From Lineus longissimus (lineage: Eukaryota; Nemertea; Pilidiophora; Heteronemertea; Lineidae), in the NCBI RefSeq assembly GCF_910592395.1, contig NC_088310.1, positions 28,846,991 through 28,910,990 of the forward strand: DNA of 64,000 nt, in the 5' to 3' direction. A program made the position numbers and the translations under genes. Shown in pieces: positions 12,001 through 42,955 of this stretch. The notes beneath the pieces are model-generated. The model searched no databases, was not told the DNA's origin, and saw only the letters and a program-made list of their open reading frames with translations. Position 1 is the first letter of the stretch; each line of letters begins with the position of its first letter.

Positions 12001-15000
12001 TGTTTTGACTGCTTTCAAAGCTGAATATCATCAGCTTCATTGGGTTTCTGGGCCAGTGTCTTGACTGAATGCTTTGACGTTAGCCCTAAATTCGCGGCAA
12101 TGTTGCTTCACCAGATGAAACATCAACTGAAGGCTTTAACTTAGCCCCAATGTCTGTGACGAACCTTGTTTTAAAACAGCGGTGTGTGGCCACAATTAGC
12201 CATAAAGACTCGGCCACGGTCTTGTCATTTGAGTCTGCGGCTTCAATACTGTATCCATGGCCTTATCCTCCATTGCAGGCTGTGGGACGAAACTCTTCTC
12301 TCTGAATTGCAAGCGGAACTGTTGACTGAGCTTAATGATATTCCTCCTTCCAATGGTGAGAGGATGTCCCCCTTCAAAAAGACACTTGCGGCTGGCTTCC
12401 TATTCAAGTTCTTCCACAGCGTCAATGATGAGATGCAATCAACAAAGGTATTGTTACTTCTCGCATATTCAGTTCTCCAAAGATTGCTATTCGCATGTTT
12501 AGTTTGTAGATTATAGATGACCAACTGGCTACAATACGTTGAGCTACCCGCGGGCCTCGAACCACCTTCGATCAGTGTCCTCAACCACTATAGGCTAGCG
12601 GAATCGGTCTTCATGTGAGTCTAACGCGGAGAAGGGAAGATAGTCATACATCGAATCAGGTTTGCTTGCTGCTTATTTTAGGAGGATTCATCTGAGAAAA
12701 AGGGGAAAACTACTTCGATAGTTCTAACTGAGTTAGCCAATGGTCCAGTCCGTGCTACACAAGTGTTTGAAGAAGTTCCTGAAGGACAATCCATTGCTGA
12801 TGCTGTAGGAAGACCATTGGTTCACCAGTCTGCCTTCGAATGCGCCGCCGGGAATGCACGATTCGCTGATGATATCCCAAAATATGAGGGTTAGTTTGAC
12901 GATATTAGCACAATGAGGTCAATATTGATGTTCTAGACGTGTTCTGAACTAAGCTTAAAACCACAAGTAGTGATGTGTCCGAGATGGACGGAAAATGATA
13001 GTTCATCTCCAGAGTGTCAGAGTTTGTCTGACATGTGATGGCTGACGGTAGTTAACACTTGTAGTGCCAGACAAAGCACCGTGCACAATTTGCTGCCGGA
13101 CTAAAGTCTGGTGCCAGGCAATTTTCAGGTTTGAAATCATAATCGCAAAATCGTTCGTAAAGGATGGCAGATATCTGCGTAACAGACGGAACTGCTTTTT
13201 CCACTCGGCAGTGAAGTAAGAGCAGAGCAGAATGAGACAAATGCTTAATCATGTTTGCCTGCAAAATGATGTGGCGATTCCTTTTAGATGAGGTGCACGT
13301 TGTGCCAGTTCTCAGCAAGAAAGCTCACGCCAAGATTCTTGGCGTCGATCTGTCTGCTGCCCTTGACCTCCCTGGTGTCGTCTGTTACCTCGACCATCAT
13401 GATGTCCCGGGAAAGAACAAGTTCAATGCGGATGAAGAGTTGTTCGCCTCGGAGAAGGTAAGGCATCTTTCATGTTATCAGAGCTCGGGGGAATTCGATG
13501 ATCCTTTTAGTATGGTAGGACATATTTTCTCTACCATTACCTCTATAGGACTAATGCTAAAAAAACGGCTGTTGGGTGTGTACATTGAAAACAAAACTCC
13601 TTTCTCCCTTTCCTTCTTTTTCTTCCTTCGCATTCGCTGTCTAGTTGGTGGCATTTCGGTAATGTTTTCAGCCCTGCCGAGGTTATGAAGTAGAGTAGAG
13701 CGTCTTCAGTACACTTTGTTGTCTCCCCAGAATAGGCAGGTATGTTCATCATTGAGCTTCAGGGCTTTTCACTTGGTAGGCCGATGGGGTCTCTCCGCAT
13801 GTCAGGCCAGCCTCACGCTCGGCCAGAAACAACAACCGGAAAATACTCGCCAAGAAACTCAACATTTGTATTCAAGGTGACAAGCGAGGGGGTTATGATT
13901 GGTGCCATTGTTGCCGAAGATTCGTTGACCGCAAAGAAAGCAGCAAAACTGGTGAAGGTGAACTATGAGGAGCTGAAGCCCATTATCAGCATCGAAGAGG
14001 CAATGGCTGAAAACCCTAACAAGAAGCCTGATTTACAAATAAATGTTGGAGATTTGGAAGCAGGATTCAAATCGGCTGATCATGTTTTGGAAGGTGAATT
14101 CGAGACTGGTGCCCAAGAGCATTTCTACATGGAGACGAATGCAGGAATAGCTGTTCCAAGCGGCGAACACCAGGAGATGGACTTGATTGGAGGCTCGCAG
14201 AGTGCATCCTTTGTCTGCGTAAGTATTATGAAGGAATTAGGTATAACGGTTGTCTTGGCATACTACGACTCCGAATGCTTTTTCGTTGAATTAAAAATAT
14301 TGTTGAATCATGGGTTCGGTGACAAGGAACGGAAATAGTAATTCTCACCAATGAAAAGCTGATACCAGTTGAGGTTATAGACTGATTTTCTCTTCGGCCT
14401 TACATATATCATAGTTTATGAGATATAGGCTTTCAAAGTGACCACTCACGTCCCACTTTGGACTACAACCTTCGTTGAGTGTGTACATTCGCGTCCCCTT
14501 GTCACTTCGTTGGTCTTCGACTCAATAGTATCCAGGGTTGTATTCCCTTCGATGGGCTCGTCTGCCCGTCTACACATGTTCCTCCTAGTTTATTTTGTTT
14601 ACAGGGACATATGTCAACGATCCTTGGTGTTCACAGAAACCGAATCAACATCAGAGTGAAACGAATTGGTGAGCGGTCACAATTTCACTTGCTTTTCTCA
14701 AGTCTTCGAGTAAGATAACAGAAGTCTGTCAGATTCCATCCAGGCCCCTCTTCTTTGTTTTGGGCCCATCTCACTTCAATCTAAGTCAATTACTGCTCTC
14801 AGGAGCCTGATCGGCTCCATACGGCATTCATCGACAGAAGAGTCAGGTCGTTGTCCAGTCCAGGCTCGGATAGTGTTCCAATGGAACCACAAAATCCCCA
14901 GGTTCGTAAGGAGTCAACTAAAGTCAGGCTTCTGGTCGTCTCTCATCACGTTGGATTGTTACCCATGACCCTGATACATACAGCGCAGGGTTGGAACGAC

Positions 15001-18000
15001 TTCGTTGAAAATGCTTACTTCCTTACCAATACTGGCCTTGCTGGTGTGTGTATTCGAGAACAATCCCAAACGACATGCATCCTTGCATCATATTTCGCGC
15101 TGAGTGTAAAATACTTGTGCAAAGTTACAGGGAGATTGACTTTAGTTTCTTAAATCATAGGTGGTGGATTTGGTGGAAAGGAACAACGACCCACGTGTAT
15201 GTGGGGGGCATGCGTAGTGGCGGCAAACAAGTGAGTCATTGATAGACAGTTTAAAATCGATACCCATGATAGTTTGATTGGCATTGAAACTTTTCGATTC
15301 CTTTACATTTTGACTCTCGTACTTTGTGATGAGGTGAAGAATTTGGTTGCAGCAAACTACTAAAAATATAAAGTTCAAATACAAGTTGGACACTGTACGT
15401 GTGCGGTAGACACCGGTAGACACCCTCTCATGATTAACCAACCTTTAAAATGTGTCCCTCTCCATTAGAAATTACCCGTAGGCCCACTGGTACTGTGCTC
15501 TTTGAATCTCGACCGTAGACTTTGCCTGCGTATTTAGCCGTTGCTGTTATCGACCAACTTGTCTTTGCGGGAATATTTCATGAGTTGACGTACAACTTTA
15601 TCATTCTTTCACAGATTACAACGGCCTGCGAGGTGTGTGCTGACGAGAGAAGAGGACATGATTAACACTGGCAAAAGACACCCAGCTCTATTTAAGTATA
15701 AGGTAAGCAAGCAAGAACAAACTTCGCTGATGTCGCTTTCTGAACACAAACTGACTTTTTATGCAAGACTAGATAAATTGAGGCAACCAATTCACTTCGA
15801 CAAGTTTTTTTCATTTCTTTAGGTTGGCTTCAGTAAAGAAGGGAAGTTGATTGGAGTGGAAGCTGATATCCATCTAAACGCTGGGTATTGCGAGGATGAA
15901 TCGAAAGGGGTAAGTGACCTGATCAAAACAGCCCTATCCAGAAACTGTAACAAATGCGATGAGATATCGGTTGTCTAGGGTGTGGCCGGTATTGATACCA
16001 GAAACTCCACGGATCATACATGTATGAAAGTGGAGAGGCAGTCAATGCAATCATTGGAAAGTTATACAATGATCTTGCACTTTGCATACTCCCTATAAAA
16101 GATATCAACCAAATCTTTTTAAATCAACAGGTACTCGCAGTGGCCCTCCTCAACCTTGAGGTATGTTATAGAATTCCAAACTTGTGTGCAAGAGGACATG
16201 TCTGGTATACCAACACGCAGTGCACTTCTAGCTTCCGGGGGTATGGTATCCCTCAGGCAAGCACTTTCATGGAGAATATCATCCATGACATAGCCCAGAC
16301 ACTGGATCTATCACAGGAGCAGGTAGGTGCACTGTTTTACCTTGACAGTGCTTGACCGATTATTTTGATGTCACTCTTATTCTCGTATGTACACCGGTCC
16401 TGTGTGTGTTTGGCGGCCCGTAGAAGGTCGTATATGCATGCGAAGGAGGGTACAACCAAGTGCATCCGAGTGACTCTTAGTACGATCCAAATAACATCTA
16501 CATTAAGCTGCTGCTAAGTGTAGAGAAGAGTGCTTAGGAAACATGTTTTCAATAATGAAAGGTGTTGAGGAGTAATGTTTGATAAGTTGTTTTGAAAAAA
16601 TGAAAAAATACTGTTGTCTGCCTTTTTCCAGATTCGAAGCGTGAACCTGTTCGCTGAAGGTGATATGACCTTTAGCGGTACGGTACTGAACAATTGTACC
16701 ATCGGGAAGTGTTGGCAGGGGTGTCTCGAACAATCCGACTACAGAAGGACACGAGAGGAGTTTGAGGCATTCAACAGGTAAAGTCACTGCTCCAACTGTA
16801 TAAAAGACTAGAACAATACAGTGACGTCACAAACTGGAAGCCAATGAGACAGAGAATGAGCTTGAATACCGGGTCTGTGTGTCATCTATTTCGATCTTCT
16901 TTTACAACAGTAAGTAGACTGAAACTTCAGTCTTTGGAGTAATATTTCTTGTTCGAATTTAAGAACTGTCCAAATTCTCTATTACAGGCAGAATAAATGG
17001 GTGAAACGAGGAATTGCTGCCACAACTGTTAAATTCAGTTTGGTTTGTGGGCGACCTAGGGATTCGCAGGTACACAATTCAACATAACCTATCAGAATCT
17101 AATTCCTCTGGGCCAATCAACAGTCTTTGTAGGCCTACTATGATCCAATCAACGACCTTGGTACTGGGGTAAGCTATTTACACTTACACCAATCAGAATC
17201 GACCAATATTCGTCATGCTTTTCTTGTCAAGAAAAACAAGCATTTGAAATGAATAGCGATGCTGATGGCTGATGATACTTCTGGTAACTGATTTAGTGTG
17301 ACCTTATTTGCACAGACGTAACACATTTGTTGCATATTTGTGATAGTTGGGCAAACTTCATGATCAATTTGTGCTTGCTTTGAAGGGAGCAGCCCTAGTG
17401 AATGTCAACATTGACGGCAGCGTGTTGATATCACACGGAGGAGTCGAAATGGGACAAGGCATACACACAAAACTGATCCAGGTGGCCAGCAGGGTGCTCA
17501 ACATCTCAACTGATCTTATCCATATCAAAGAAACATCCACCGATATCGTCCCAAACGCTACTCCTACAATAGGCAGTCAGTCGACTGACCTTTTTGGTGG
17601 GGCAGTCAAGGTAATGATATAATGGAAAATATAGGGTTTTTTTCAAAAGAAAGGGTTGTGAAATTACCTTGTGATTGTGTTAGGAGTAAGGTTTACCCTT
17701 TCTGTTGTAGGCCTGTAGGTCTTCATCGAGGTCCTTTAGCGTATCTTGGTGTAGAGCTCTTAAAGCTTAGGATATTTAGCGATCAAGCAGTGACAAGGAA
17801 GTTTCCCCAAAAGGGAGATGAGAGGCGTTCCTCTTGATTTGGAGTCCCACAGCCCAACCAGTTTAGATCACTACTGATTGCGCTCATGCAATCATTCAAC
17901 AGTAACCACCATCGTACGGTAGCCACTTATACTAGATTCCGAGTCTTCCTGCTTGCAAGGAGCAACTCCTGTTCCCATTTTGTATCTCGAGACCAATAAA

Positions 18001-19900
18001 TATTCCCACTTGCTGTTCTTCTAGAACGCCTGTGAGAAGCTGATGACAAGGCTGCAGCCATACAAGGACAAACAACCTGATGCCGGAGGCTGGAAGGATT
18101 GGGTGGTGAGAGCTTATGAAGACCAGGTCAATCTCTCAGCAACTGGATTCTGGAAGTAAGTATGTTCTCTTCAAACTGGCTTTTATGTTTCTCTTTTACT
18201 CTTTGTCCATGTTTACCTCTCTGGTGTTCTGCTGGCTTTGATATTACGAAAAATATCTGTTTCAGTACGTTTGATTTTGATGCTTTGCTGGATTGTCTGC
18301 CATCACAAGAATAGCAAGACTACTCCAGGAAGGTCGCTATTTCATGTTTTAGGCTTTGATGTCCTATTCTAAACTGGTGTTCCACTTTGCTCACATCTGC
18401 CAATACCTACGAGAATCTGGAATAGGTTTCCTACATTTGAGAACCACAATCAGTCCCTGGTCATATTCATTGCAGGTGCGACGGAGGCAAGGGCTTTGAT
18501 TGGGAAACGAGCAAGGGAAAGGTCAGCGCGTACTTCACGTATGGTGCGGCTTGCTCTCAGGTTGAGGTGGACTGTTTGACAGGAGACCACAAGGTAAAGC
18601 GAGGTCACTTCACATACGAGCACTGACAGGTTTTACTGACGTTAGTAGTGACCTGAGTGTGGTAGTTGTTTCCACAATCTGGTTGATTGGCATGTAAACA
18701 CCCTGTCCAGTAATTCACCAACCTACATGTCAGCTGCACCAAAGCATAACATCAAACGATCGCAAGCTACATGTTGGCTGCCAAATGAGCCATGCCCTTG
18801 CGTCATCTTGTCCTTTCTTTCAGCTTCTAAGGACTGACATTGTGATGGACGTTGGTCGAAGCATCAACCCAGCCATCGACATCGGCCAGATAGAGGGGGC
18901 CTTCGTCATGGTAAGACAATCATTTTCCCCATACGTTTGCGGGAACACTGATGAGATTGATGGCGACCGCTTAACTACGTGCTGATGCAATTCTTAAGGA
19001 ATTGCACTTCATCATCGTCAAGATTCAACAAACACAAAACGCTGCTTTGCCTGTCTTTAGTTTCCGAATGAGCACGAACAGATCAGAGGTTTGCCTTCAC
19101 ATTTCAAGATAATTGGGCTATAGTGTTGCACTTTGATACCTGATCACCAAAAGCCTGGACATTGTCCATCAATGTAAGATGGTCCTTTCTTCCAGGGCTG
19201 TGGATTCCACACCATGGAGGAGAATGTGCACAGCCCGGAAGGCAAACTTCTCACAAAGAACCCTCACACTTACAAGATCCCCACGATCAACACTATCCCG
19301 AGAGAATTCAATGCCACAATCCTTAAAGGAGTCAAAAATGAATTTCCAAAGGCTGTCTACTCAGCAAAGGTGAGCACCGTTCACTTCTGTCTCGATTATT
19401 TGACAAGGCGGTGCAAACAAATCGTTTGGGTATGAAAAGTCAAAACACTTCAACAGATCAGTTGCAAAGGATGATACCCCTTGAGGCAGCTAACAGCCTT
19501 TCTCCACATACCAGTATTTCATAGCGTGTCTGTTCTTATAATGACAAAGGTATTCTGTATGATGCGTGGCATGACAGGCTGGTGTGGCTCATGTTGAGGT
19601 CAGAATTGAGACATGCGATCCTGTATGAAAACATCTCCCAGCAGTACTGCCTACTCGGTTATCATAGTGGATACACCTTTCTGCACCAGCGTTTCATTCT
19701 GGTCATTGATTTTGTTCCAGGGTATTGGTGAGCCAGCCTTGATACTGTCTAACTCCGTGTTCTTGGCGATAAAAGAGGCTATTCTGGCCAGAAGGAGAGA
19801 AAACGGATTGACCGGTATCTTCAGGCTGAATGCCCCGGCAACGTCGGAGAAGATACGCATGGCATGCGGAGACAAACTTATTGAGAGTGCAAAAGCTTAA
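3008..19900 (+). CDS. Xanthine dehydrogenase/aldehyde oxidase family molybdo-flavoenzyme (29 exons)
   Basis: Probable cytosolic or peroxisomal hydroxylase of purines or aldehydes using a molybdopterin cofactor, two 2Fe-2S clusters and FAD. Exons: 3008-3067, 6800-6857, 7061-7172, 7521-7629, 8006-8194, 8567-8716, 9398-9536, 9815-9997, 10390-10472, 10870-10963, 11415-11509, 11744-11928, 12279-12447, 12682-12889, 13288-13457, 13877-14218, 14605-14668, 15161-15230, 15615-15702, 15823-15909, 16131-16322, 16632-16777, 16988-17069, 17347-17610, 18025-18155, 18476-18593, 18824-18910, 19196-19369, 19721-19900. They join in phase to 1342 aa (human XDH is about 1333). Cluster cysteines are at 49, 54, 57, 84 (CGQGGCGAC) and 124, 127, 159, 161 (QCGFC, CRC). 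The FAD domain has VVGGCTAIG and TIGGNIGS; the Mo domain has [13 protein letters not shown] and GIGEPA (catalytic Glu1287). Glu811 matches the XDH-specific Glu803, but the Arg881 position is Val889, so the substrate is uncertain. The start codon is chosen because exon 1 ([10 protein letters not shown]) matches the XDH N-terminus. Exons 1 and 2 are the least certain. Confidence 0.9.
3570..3990 (-). mobile_element. Non-LTR retrotransposon 3' fragment (C-terminal zinc-knuckle region)
   Basis: The minus-strand frame reads [20 protein letters not shown], then [20 protein letters not shown]. This is the cysteine/histidine knuckle typical of the C-terminus of I- and CR1-like LINEs (C-x2-C ... H-x4-C). 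No endonuclease or reverse transcriptase lies upstream in the same orientation, so it is 5'-truncated. It lies in intron 1 of the XDH-like gene, opposite to the gene. It is probably a separate insertion from the fragment at 2602-2830, because the domain order would otherwise be reversed. Confidence 0.7.
4200..6580. repeat. Minisatellite of 43-bp units, about 54 copies
   Basis: A head-to-tail array of a 43-bp unit fills most of XDH-like intron 1. The unit contains CCTACGGACGTAGCTCTGG followed by CTTCTCTACAGGCC. Copies differ at a few fixed sites: GGCCTACAG or GGCCAACAG, ATGCC or AGGCC, CAGACAGG or CAGACAGA, CTTCTCT or CTTCCCT, CTCTGG or CTCTGA. The variants recur in the same order, which points to segmental amplification. 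Every unit ends in a pyrimidine stretch plus ACAG that looks like a splice acceptor. Degenerate related units extend back to about 3990. Confidence 0.97.
8752..9046. repeat. 80-bp tandem repeat, about 3.7 copies
   Basis: Near-identical 80-bp units containing CATGTGAACCACACTTGGCC and TTCCCAACATAACCCCCTCC begin at 80-bp spacing (CCATGTGAACC near 8776, 8856, 8936 and 9016). The array lies in the intron between XDH-like exons 6 and 7. It is open in several reverse frames only because the unit lacks stops; it is not a gene. Confidence 0.95.
12530..12603 (-). repeat. tRNA-derived SINE-like fragment
   Basis: On the minus strand an A-box-like TAGCCTATAGTGGTTGAGGA is followed about 20 bp later by a B-box-like GGTTCGAGGCC. 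This is the spacing of a polymerase III promoter. No cloverleaf with a normal anticodon is formed, so a tRNA-derived SINE head is likelier than a tRNA gene. It lies in the XDH-like intron between exons 13 and 14. Confidence 0.45.
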
Positions 19901-20120
19901 GAGAATAAGACTCATGGACATTTCAAAGTTAGACACGGCTCTTGTAGCTGGTTTTTCTTTTGTGCGTTGAACGCTAATAGCCAAGATAGCATTGGTTTTG
20001 TTAATGTCGCACCGCAACGTAAAATACCAAAACCGCGTGGGCGTGGGCGTGAAATGCTCTCCAAAATTGCTTATGTGGAGATAGGCCTTCCTGATTGCTT
20101 GCCAATGGTGTCGTCAAGGA

Positions 20121-20126
20121 ATTAAA
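20121..20126 (+). terminator. Possible polyadenylation signal ATTAAA of the XDH-like gene
   Basis: ATTAAA lies about 220 bp after the XDH-like stop codon. A canonical AATAAA also occurs at 20821. Which is used cannot be told from sequence. Confidence 0.35.
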
Positions 20127-20315
20127 AACTCATTTTCCACATGTACGCTGATAAGTAATGTCCTTCACCCCATGTCTGCGGGCTTCCCCACGGGGGTTAC
20201 TGTGCTACGTTAACTATTGGCAAATAAGAAGCTTATAGGTAGGCCTATATGATAAAGAATAACATTTATTAGAGGTAGAAACAGTTGCTTGAAAATGAGT
20301 AGTGAACTATATTTT

Positions 20316-20358
20316 GGGTTAGGGTTAGGGTTAGTGTTAGTGTTAGGGTTAGGGAAGG
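20316..20358. repeat. Short interstitial telomere-like (TTAGGG) repeat
   Basis: Several TTAGGG units with TTAGTG interruptions run for about 43 bp. This is the animal telomere motif, here far from any visible chromosome end, about 400 bp after the XDH-like stop codon. Confidence 0.85.
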
Positions 20359-21776
20359 GGTTATCAGAATATCAAGTTGTGGTAAATACATGGCTGGGAT
20401 GGACCAAAGTGGAATTAATTCTCAATCTAAGGTTGATTATTAATCTACAGAGTCAGGCCATCACAGAAATATACATTTTGATAATATATTTAAGAAAATG
20501 TGGTCTCACTGGTCAGTTTAGACCTTGTATTTTGTCAGGCCCATATCAATGCGCCAGTGACGATTTGATTGATATGGTGTACGGAAATCATTTTTTCTCA
20601 GGCAATCGGTATTGGAATGTTTTTAAACTTTGTTATGCTATTGGCAAAGGGTTCTTCTTGACACATATGAAATTTTGTGCAGATTGATTGGTCCAAGGTG
20701 TACTTTTTTACCAAAACTTATGAACAGCAATGTACACCTTATCTACACAGGTTTTAATAGAGGGCTCTGGCCTGATATGTTTTGTTTTTGATAACCACGA
20801 GAGGTAGCAAAAGATAACATAATAAAAAATACCGTTACCAGTCTATTTCTTGTTGATTTCTTTCTCTTCACTCCTCCGGGCTTTTATAACAGCCAACCAA
20901 CTTAACGTGTCGGCATGTGTGATTAAGAGAGAGCAGGCTAATCATGTATACACCAACAACCCTTCCTGCGGAAAGTTGGCCAAATTATTTTCACTATTCT
21001 TGTTAATATTAGCTATGTTCAAACCAATGTTGTAAGTGCGTATAAACATGAAAGACAGAGTTTCTCTGTTGACCCAATGCCTAAGCCTAGTGCTAGGCCT
21101 ATGCCAATGCTAGCATTGATAATGCGCCCCTTACACTACTTATGCGTAGTACGGAAAATCTCACTGAGTGCACTCGGTTGGGTCTGACTTTAGCTAAGCT
21201 AAGATATTGGTATTGGGACACGACCATAATCATTCAGTGTAAACAGACTACACAATCACAATATAGGTATGGATAGCGCGACCCCGTGTCCTTCTTTCAT
21301 GATTTACGTGATATTCCAGGCCTATCCATCACCACAGAATGGGAAGGTACAAATAGTCTGAGAGAAATTCGGGATATTTGACAGCAAGGACTAAGGAGTA
21401 CACTGTCTGTGACGAATGACCGGTAACGACTTTTTTGGCTTTGGTGTATTTTGGAATGTCGTGAATCGTTCAATATTTTCAATGAGTTTAATTGTTGATA
21501 TCGCTGCCATTCCTTGGAATATATCCAAGGAGCTCAGATAGTGTGAATGAGATCTCCAGCCGCGTCGATCCAACAGTGGAGAGGAAATACCGTAGTCGCG
21601 GTTTTTTACATTGATATTCCAAGTGATCGTTCTGTGCCTACGAACCTATGGTATTCACCATTGGAAATGTATACAGTAGCTCAGTGCAGTAAGAAGATTG
21701 ATAAAACTTAATACGAATCCGCAGTAAGCCTTTCAAACGGGTCATTTCTCGTCCAGGAATCTAACGGAGTATCATA

Positions 21777-41663
<19,887 letters not shown>

Positions 41664-42955
41664 TGATGATACTTATAAACAGTATGCGAACAGTTGAGGT
41701 CATCAAAGGATACCGCACAGCTGCAATCAGTCATTCTTGTTAATAAGAGACGTTGATATTTAATGGTTTATTCGAAGATCATGTGAACTCCCCAGCCTTA
41801 CATTAAAACGATAGCCCAGTATGAAAATGTCATGATCATCTATCTCTCTCCATCACACACATCCATTGCAAAGACAAAAGACACCAACATCTTGCAGTGA
41901 TTTTTATTATTGTGCCGATGTATGATTGGGGATCTGTTGGAGTGTTTTACACATGCGCTCATGGGTTCAGCCATGCAGTGTTGTGCATTAATCTGTGACA
42001 ACAAGTGAATATGATATGTGAAATTGTTCATTGTTTTATAATGTCTGTATACAGATGTCTGTGATATTCCATGTGTGATGTATTGTCCCTCTATTGGTTT
42101 TGTACATTTTCATTTTTGTTTAGAATAAAGTGATTCTAGTCGTTTCATATCTGCTGTTGGGCGTTTTTTAGTTTTGAATTTTTTTAAAACTCCATGCTGT
42201 TTTTGAATTTCTGTTGCTAACAAATCTCACATCACTTGAGGTGGCCGTGTGACGAAAATAGGCGGACAAGAGAAACCCGTTCATTTGACGTTAGTGCGTT
42301 TCGGGCCCTGTGTGAAAGCTCCTAGGCCCTATTTGCCAAATGCGGGCGACGCTCTGCCGCCCAAAAACACCCCTTTCACGCATGGTTCCGTACAAGGATG
42401 CTCTACACATGTCATTGGGAGTGAACTCCGGACACTGATAATGAATTTTAACCGGCCTTTGAATGGTATGTAACCCCAAGGTCTGTATATCAAGCTGCAG
42501 TGGAGAGAGTTCCCCGGATTATTGGTGTGCTCTGCAAATGCTTCTTGTTCATTTTCATCTATCTCTGGAGGTTCGGTGAACCTTCCCGCGCTTTCAAAAG
42601 TCGCGTGAAACCAGGCTATGCCACCTATCGTTTCGTTAATGAATTGATAGATTGATAAATACCACGCGCCATGCATGCCTTCACTTTCAATAATCAATAG
42701 TGGAATGTTCGTAAATGCCGAAGCATGCGGGACGGACAATCAGCCTGTTCCAGAAAATCAAATCGATGACCTAAATTCATGAGTCAAACAACCACATGAA
42801 TTGCACTTTACACCATTTGAGTTCGGGGACGACGTATTATTGTGCTCTTCAGAATATTCGGATTCATCTTCAGGCGGTGTCACCGTGACATGCTCTAGAA
42901 ACCCACCAGGGCCATTCCTTAACAGTCGTCTCGGGCTGATTTCGCCTCGGTCGTC
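41664..42955. other. WD40 gene 3' UTR and intergenic spacer to FMO
   Basis: The first 460 bp fit a 3' UTR ending near the AATAAA at 42124. The rest holds open frames in both orientations without recognisable similarity (for example minus strand 42329-42739). I see no further gene. Confidence 0.5.
42124..42129 (+). terminator. Polyadenylation signal AATAAA of the WD40 gene
   Basis: A canonical AATAAA lies about 460 bp after the WD40 stop codon and is followed by GT- and T-rich sequence, as expected of a cleavage site. Confidence 0.6.

Larger units (their letters stand above)
19901..21776. other. Intergenic between XDH-like and WD40 genes
   Basis: No coding exon is recognised. The stretch holds a possible polyadenylation signal (20121) and a short telomere-like array (20316). 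It ends with the likely 5' UTR of the WD40 gene just before 21777. Confidence 0.6.

Noticed and set aside
42329-42739. 136-residue reverse frame between the WD40 and FMO genes
   Set aside because: No recognisable domain, no supported splice sites, and it overlaps open frames on the other strand; kept as unassigned intergenic sequence.
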